From positions 1 through 12,131 of the forward strand of contig CALMEC010000190.1 of the NCBI GenBank assembly GCA_937862675.1: a stretch of 12,131 nucleotides of DNA, read 5' to 3'. Position numbers and translations under genes: made by a program. Below the pieces are notes generated by a model. That model ran no database searches, was not told the origin of the DNA, and saw only the letters and a list, made by a program, of their open reading frames with translations. Positions 11,307 through 12,131 of the stretch are shown here, piece by piece. This DNA comes from an uncultured Actinomycetes bacterium. Its GTDB lineage: Bacteria > Actinomycetota > Thermoleophilia > Miltoncostaeales > Miltoncostaeaceae. The stretch's first letter is position 1. Every line of letters begins with the position of its first letter.

Positions 11307-12131
11307 ACCGAACCCGCGGGCGTTCCGGCGCCTCCTGTCACGGATCGGCACGTTCTGCGTGATCGAGATCCAGCGACTTCGCCACGATCACACCGAGCTC
11401 ATCACGCGGAGCATCCAGCCGCTTCTGTGGCTTCTGATCTTCGGGACCACCTTCAGTCGGATCAAGGCGATCCCGACGGGAGACGTTCCCTACCTCGACT
11501 TCCTGGCCCCCGGCGTCATCGCCCAGTCGGCCCTCTTCATCGCCATCTTCTACGGCATCCAGATCATCTGGGAGCGCGACGCCGGCGTCCTGACGAAGCT
11601 TCTTGTCACTCCGACGCCACGTACGGCGCTCGTGGCGGGCAAGGCCTTCGCCGCCGGAATCCGCGCCACGGTCCAGGCGTTCATCGTCGTCGTCGTGGCG
11701 GCCCTCATGGGCGTCGCGATGACCTGGAACCCCCTCCGCCTCCTCGGCGTGGTGGTCGTCGTGATGCTGGGCGCGGCCTTCTTCGCCTGCCTGTCGGTGA
11801 GCATCGCGGGCATCGCCCTCAAACGCGACCGGCTGATGGGGATCGGCCAGGCGATCACCATGCCGCTCTTCTTCGCCTCCAACGCCCTCTACCCCGTCGA
11901 GGTGATGCCGACCTGGGTGAAGGTGCTCAGCCACATGAACCCGCTGAGCTACCAGGTCTCCGCGCTGCGCGGGCTCCTGCTCGGATCGCCGACGAACTAC
12001 TGGCTCGACTTCGGCGTGCTGATCGGCAGCGCGGTCCTGGCCGTCGTCGTGGCGGGTTCGGCTCTTCGGGGGGGCGGCCCGGGGGGAACCCGTGCTTCGC
12101 CCCCCGCCCCCCCGCCCGGCGGGCCCTGCAG
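11266..12131 (+). CDS. ABC-2 type transporter permease, DrrB-like; 3' end corrupted or cut at window edge
   Basis: This is the membrane partner of the preceding ATPase. The frame is open from GTG 11266 to the last base (288 codons, no stop). It has a cytoplasmic N-terminus (1-47), then about six hydrophobic segments: around 48-65, 84-101, 133-152, 158-182, 192-212 and 247-264. The family pattern YLDFLAPGVIAQSALF (76-91), followed by WERDAGVLTKLLVTPTPR (102-119) and NPLSYQVSALRGLLLG (225-240), marks ABC-2 exporters. After about residue 265 (base 12061), where such proteins normally end within a dozen residues, the frame becomes a Gly/Pro/Arg run unlike the family. The start is fixed by AAGGAGG upstream and overlaps the ATPase gene by 41 bases. 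Confidence 0.88.
   Translation, partial: MFAAPGAPFDVSAEPNPRAFRRLLSRIGTFCVIEIQRLRHDHTELITRSIQPLLWLLIFGTTFSRIKAIPTGDVPYLDFLAPGVIAQSALFIAIFYGIQIIWERDAGVLTKLLVTPTPRTALVAGKAFAAGIRATVQAFIVVVVAALMGVAMTWNPLRLLGVVVVVMLGAAFFACLSVSIAGIALKRDRLMGIGQAITMPLFFASNALYPVEVMPTWVKVLSHMNPLSYQVSALRGLLLGSPTNYWLDFGVLIGSAVLAVVVAGSALRGGGPGGTRASPPAPPPGGPC
12061..12131. other. low-complexity G/C tract at window end, probably unreliable sequence
   Basis: The last 70 or so bases are made of G and C homopolymer runs (7 G, 6 G, 6 C, 7 C) and end in CTGCAG. They begin where the permease gene should finish. The pattern looks like low-quality contig-end sequence and not like coding or regulatory DNA, but this is a judgement by eye. 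Confidence 0.5.

Noticed and set aside
1..12131. CRISPR arrays, tRNA or rRNA genes, insertion sequences, prophage genes
   Set aside because: I looked for regularly spaced repeats, cloverleaf-like segments, transposase or integrase motifs and target-site duplications and saw none. No tRNA or RNA search was run.

Overview
The window comes from a high-GC actinobacterium. Five minus-strand genes form the front of the division and cell wall (dcw) cluster: mraZ, rsmH, ftsL, ftsI and murE. MurE carries the DNPR motif that goes with meso-diaminopimelate peptidoglycan. RsmH has a cysteine-rich C-terminal insert (CTCPPDLPACICGG). Both argue against Microbacteriaceae-type relatives. From remembered family resemblance I lean to class Thermoleophilia (Solirubrobacterales or Patulibacter-like), with moderate confidence only.

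Left part (1-5331, all minus strand, transcribed right to left): mraZ (a regulator with its own TGGGN-type box array upstream), rsmH (16S rRNA methyltransferase), ftsL and ftsI (divisome), and murE (cut by the window start). The genes overlap or nearly touch, except for an odd 350-base gap between ftsI and murE. That gap holds two inverted repeats and a doubtful ORF that fits it end to end.

Centre (5332-6658, plus strand): divergent from mraZ lies a near-perfect actinobacterial LexA/SOS box (5521-5536), which overlaps the -35 element of a probable leaderless promoter. It drives an unrecognised 134-residue protein with a two-helix membrane hairpin, coupled by a GTGA overlap to a YfcE-like metallophosphoesterase. 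An SOS-controlled small membrane protein beside the division cluster is the best candidate here for an undescribed system. It resembles known SOS division inhibitors (DivS, ChiZ, YneA, SidA) in logic but not visibly in sequence.

Right part (6659-12131): a minus-strand pair encoding a MhuD/IsdG-type heme-degrading monooxygenase and an SRPBCC protein; a TetR repressor divergent from a DHA2-family MFS exporter, with two near-identical operators in the shared promoter; a strong hairpin terminator; then a plus-strand operon of a MarR regulator, a DrrA-like ABC ATPase and an ABC-2 permease. The permease runs into a low-complexity G/C tract at the window end that looks like poor contig-end sequence.

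Three genes (5565+, 8361-, 10000+) have a TANNNT hexamer exactly 7 bases before ATG, which suggests leaderless transcripts. Everything was read by eye, and no database or folding computation was run.
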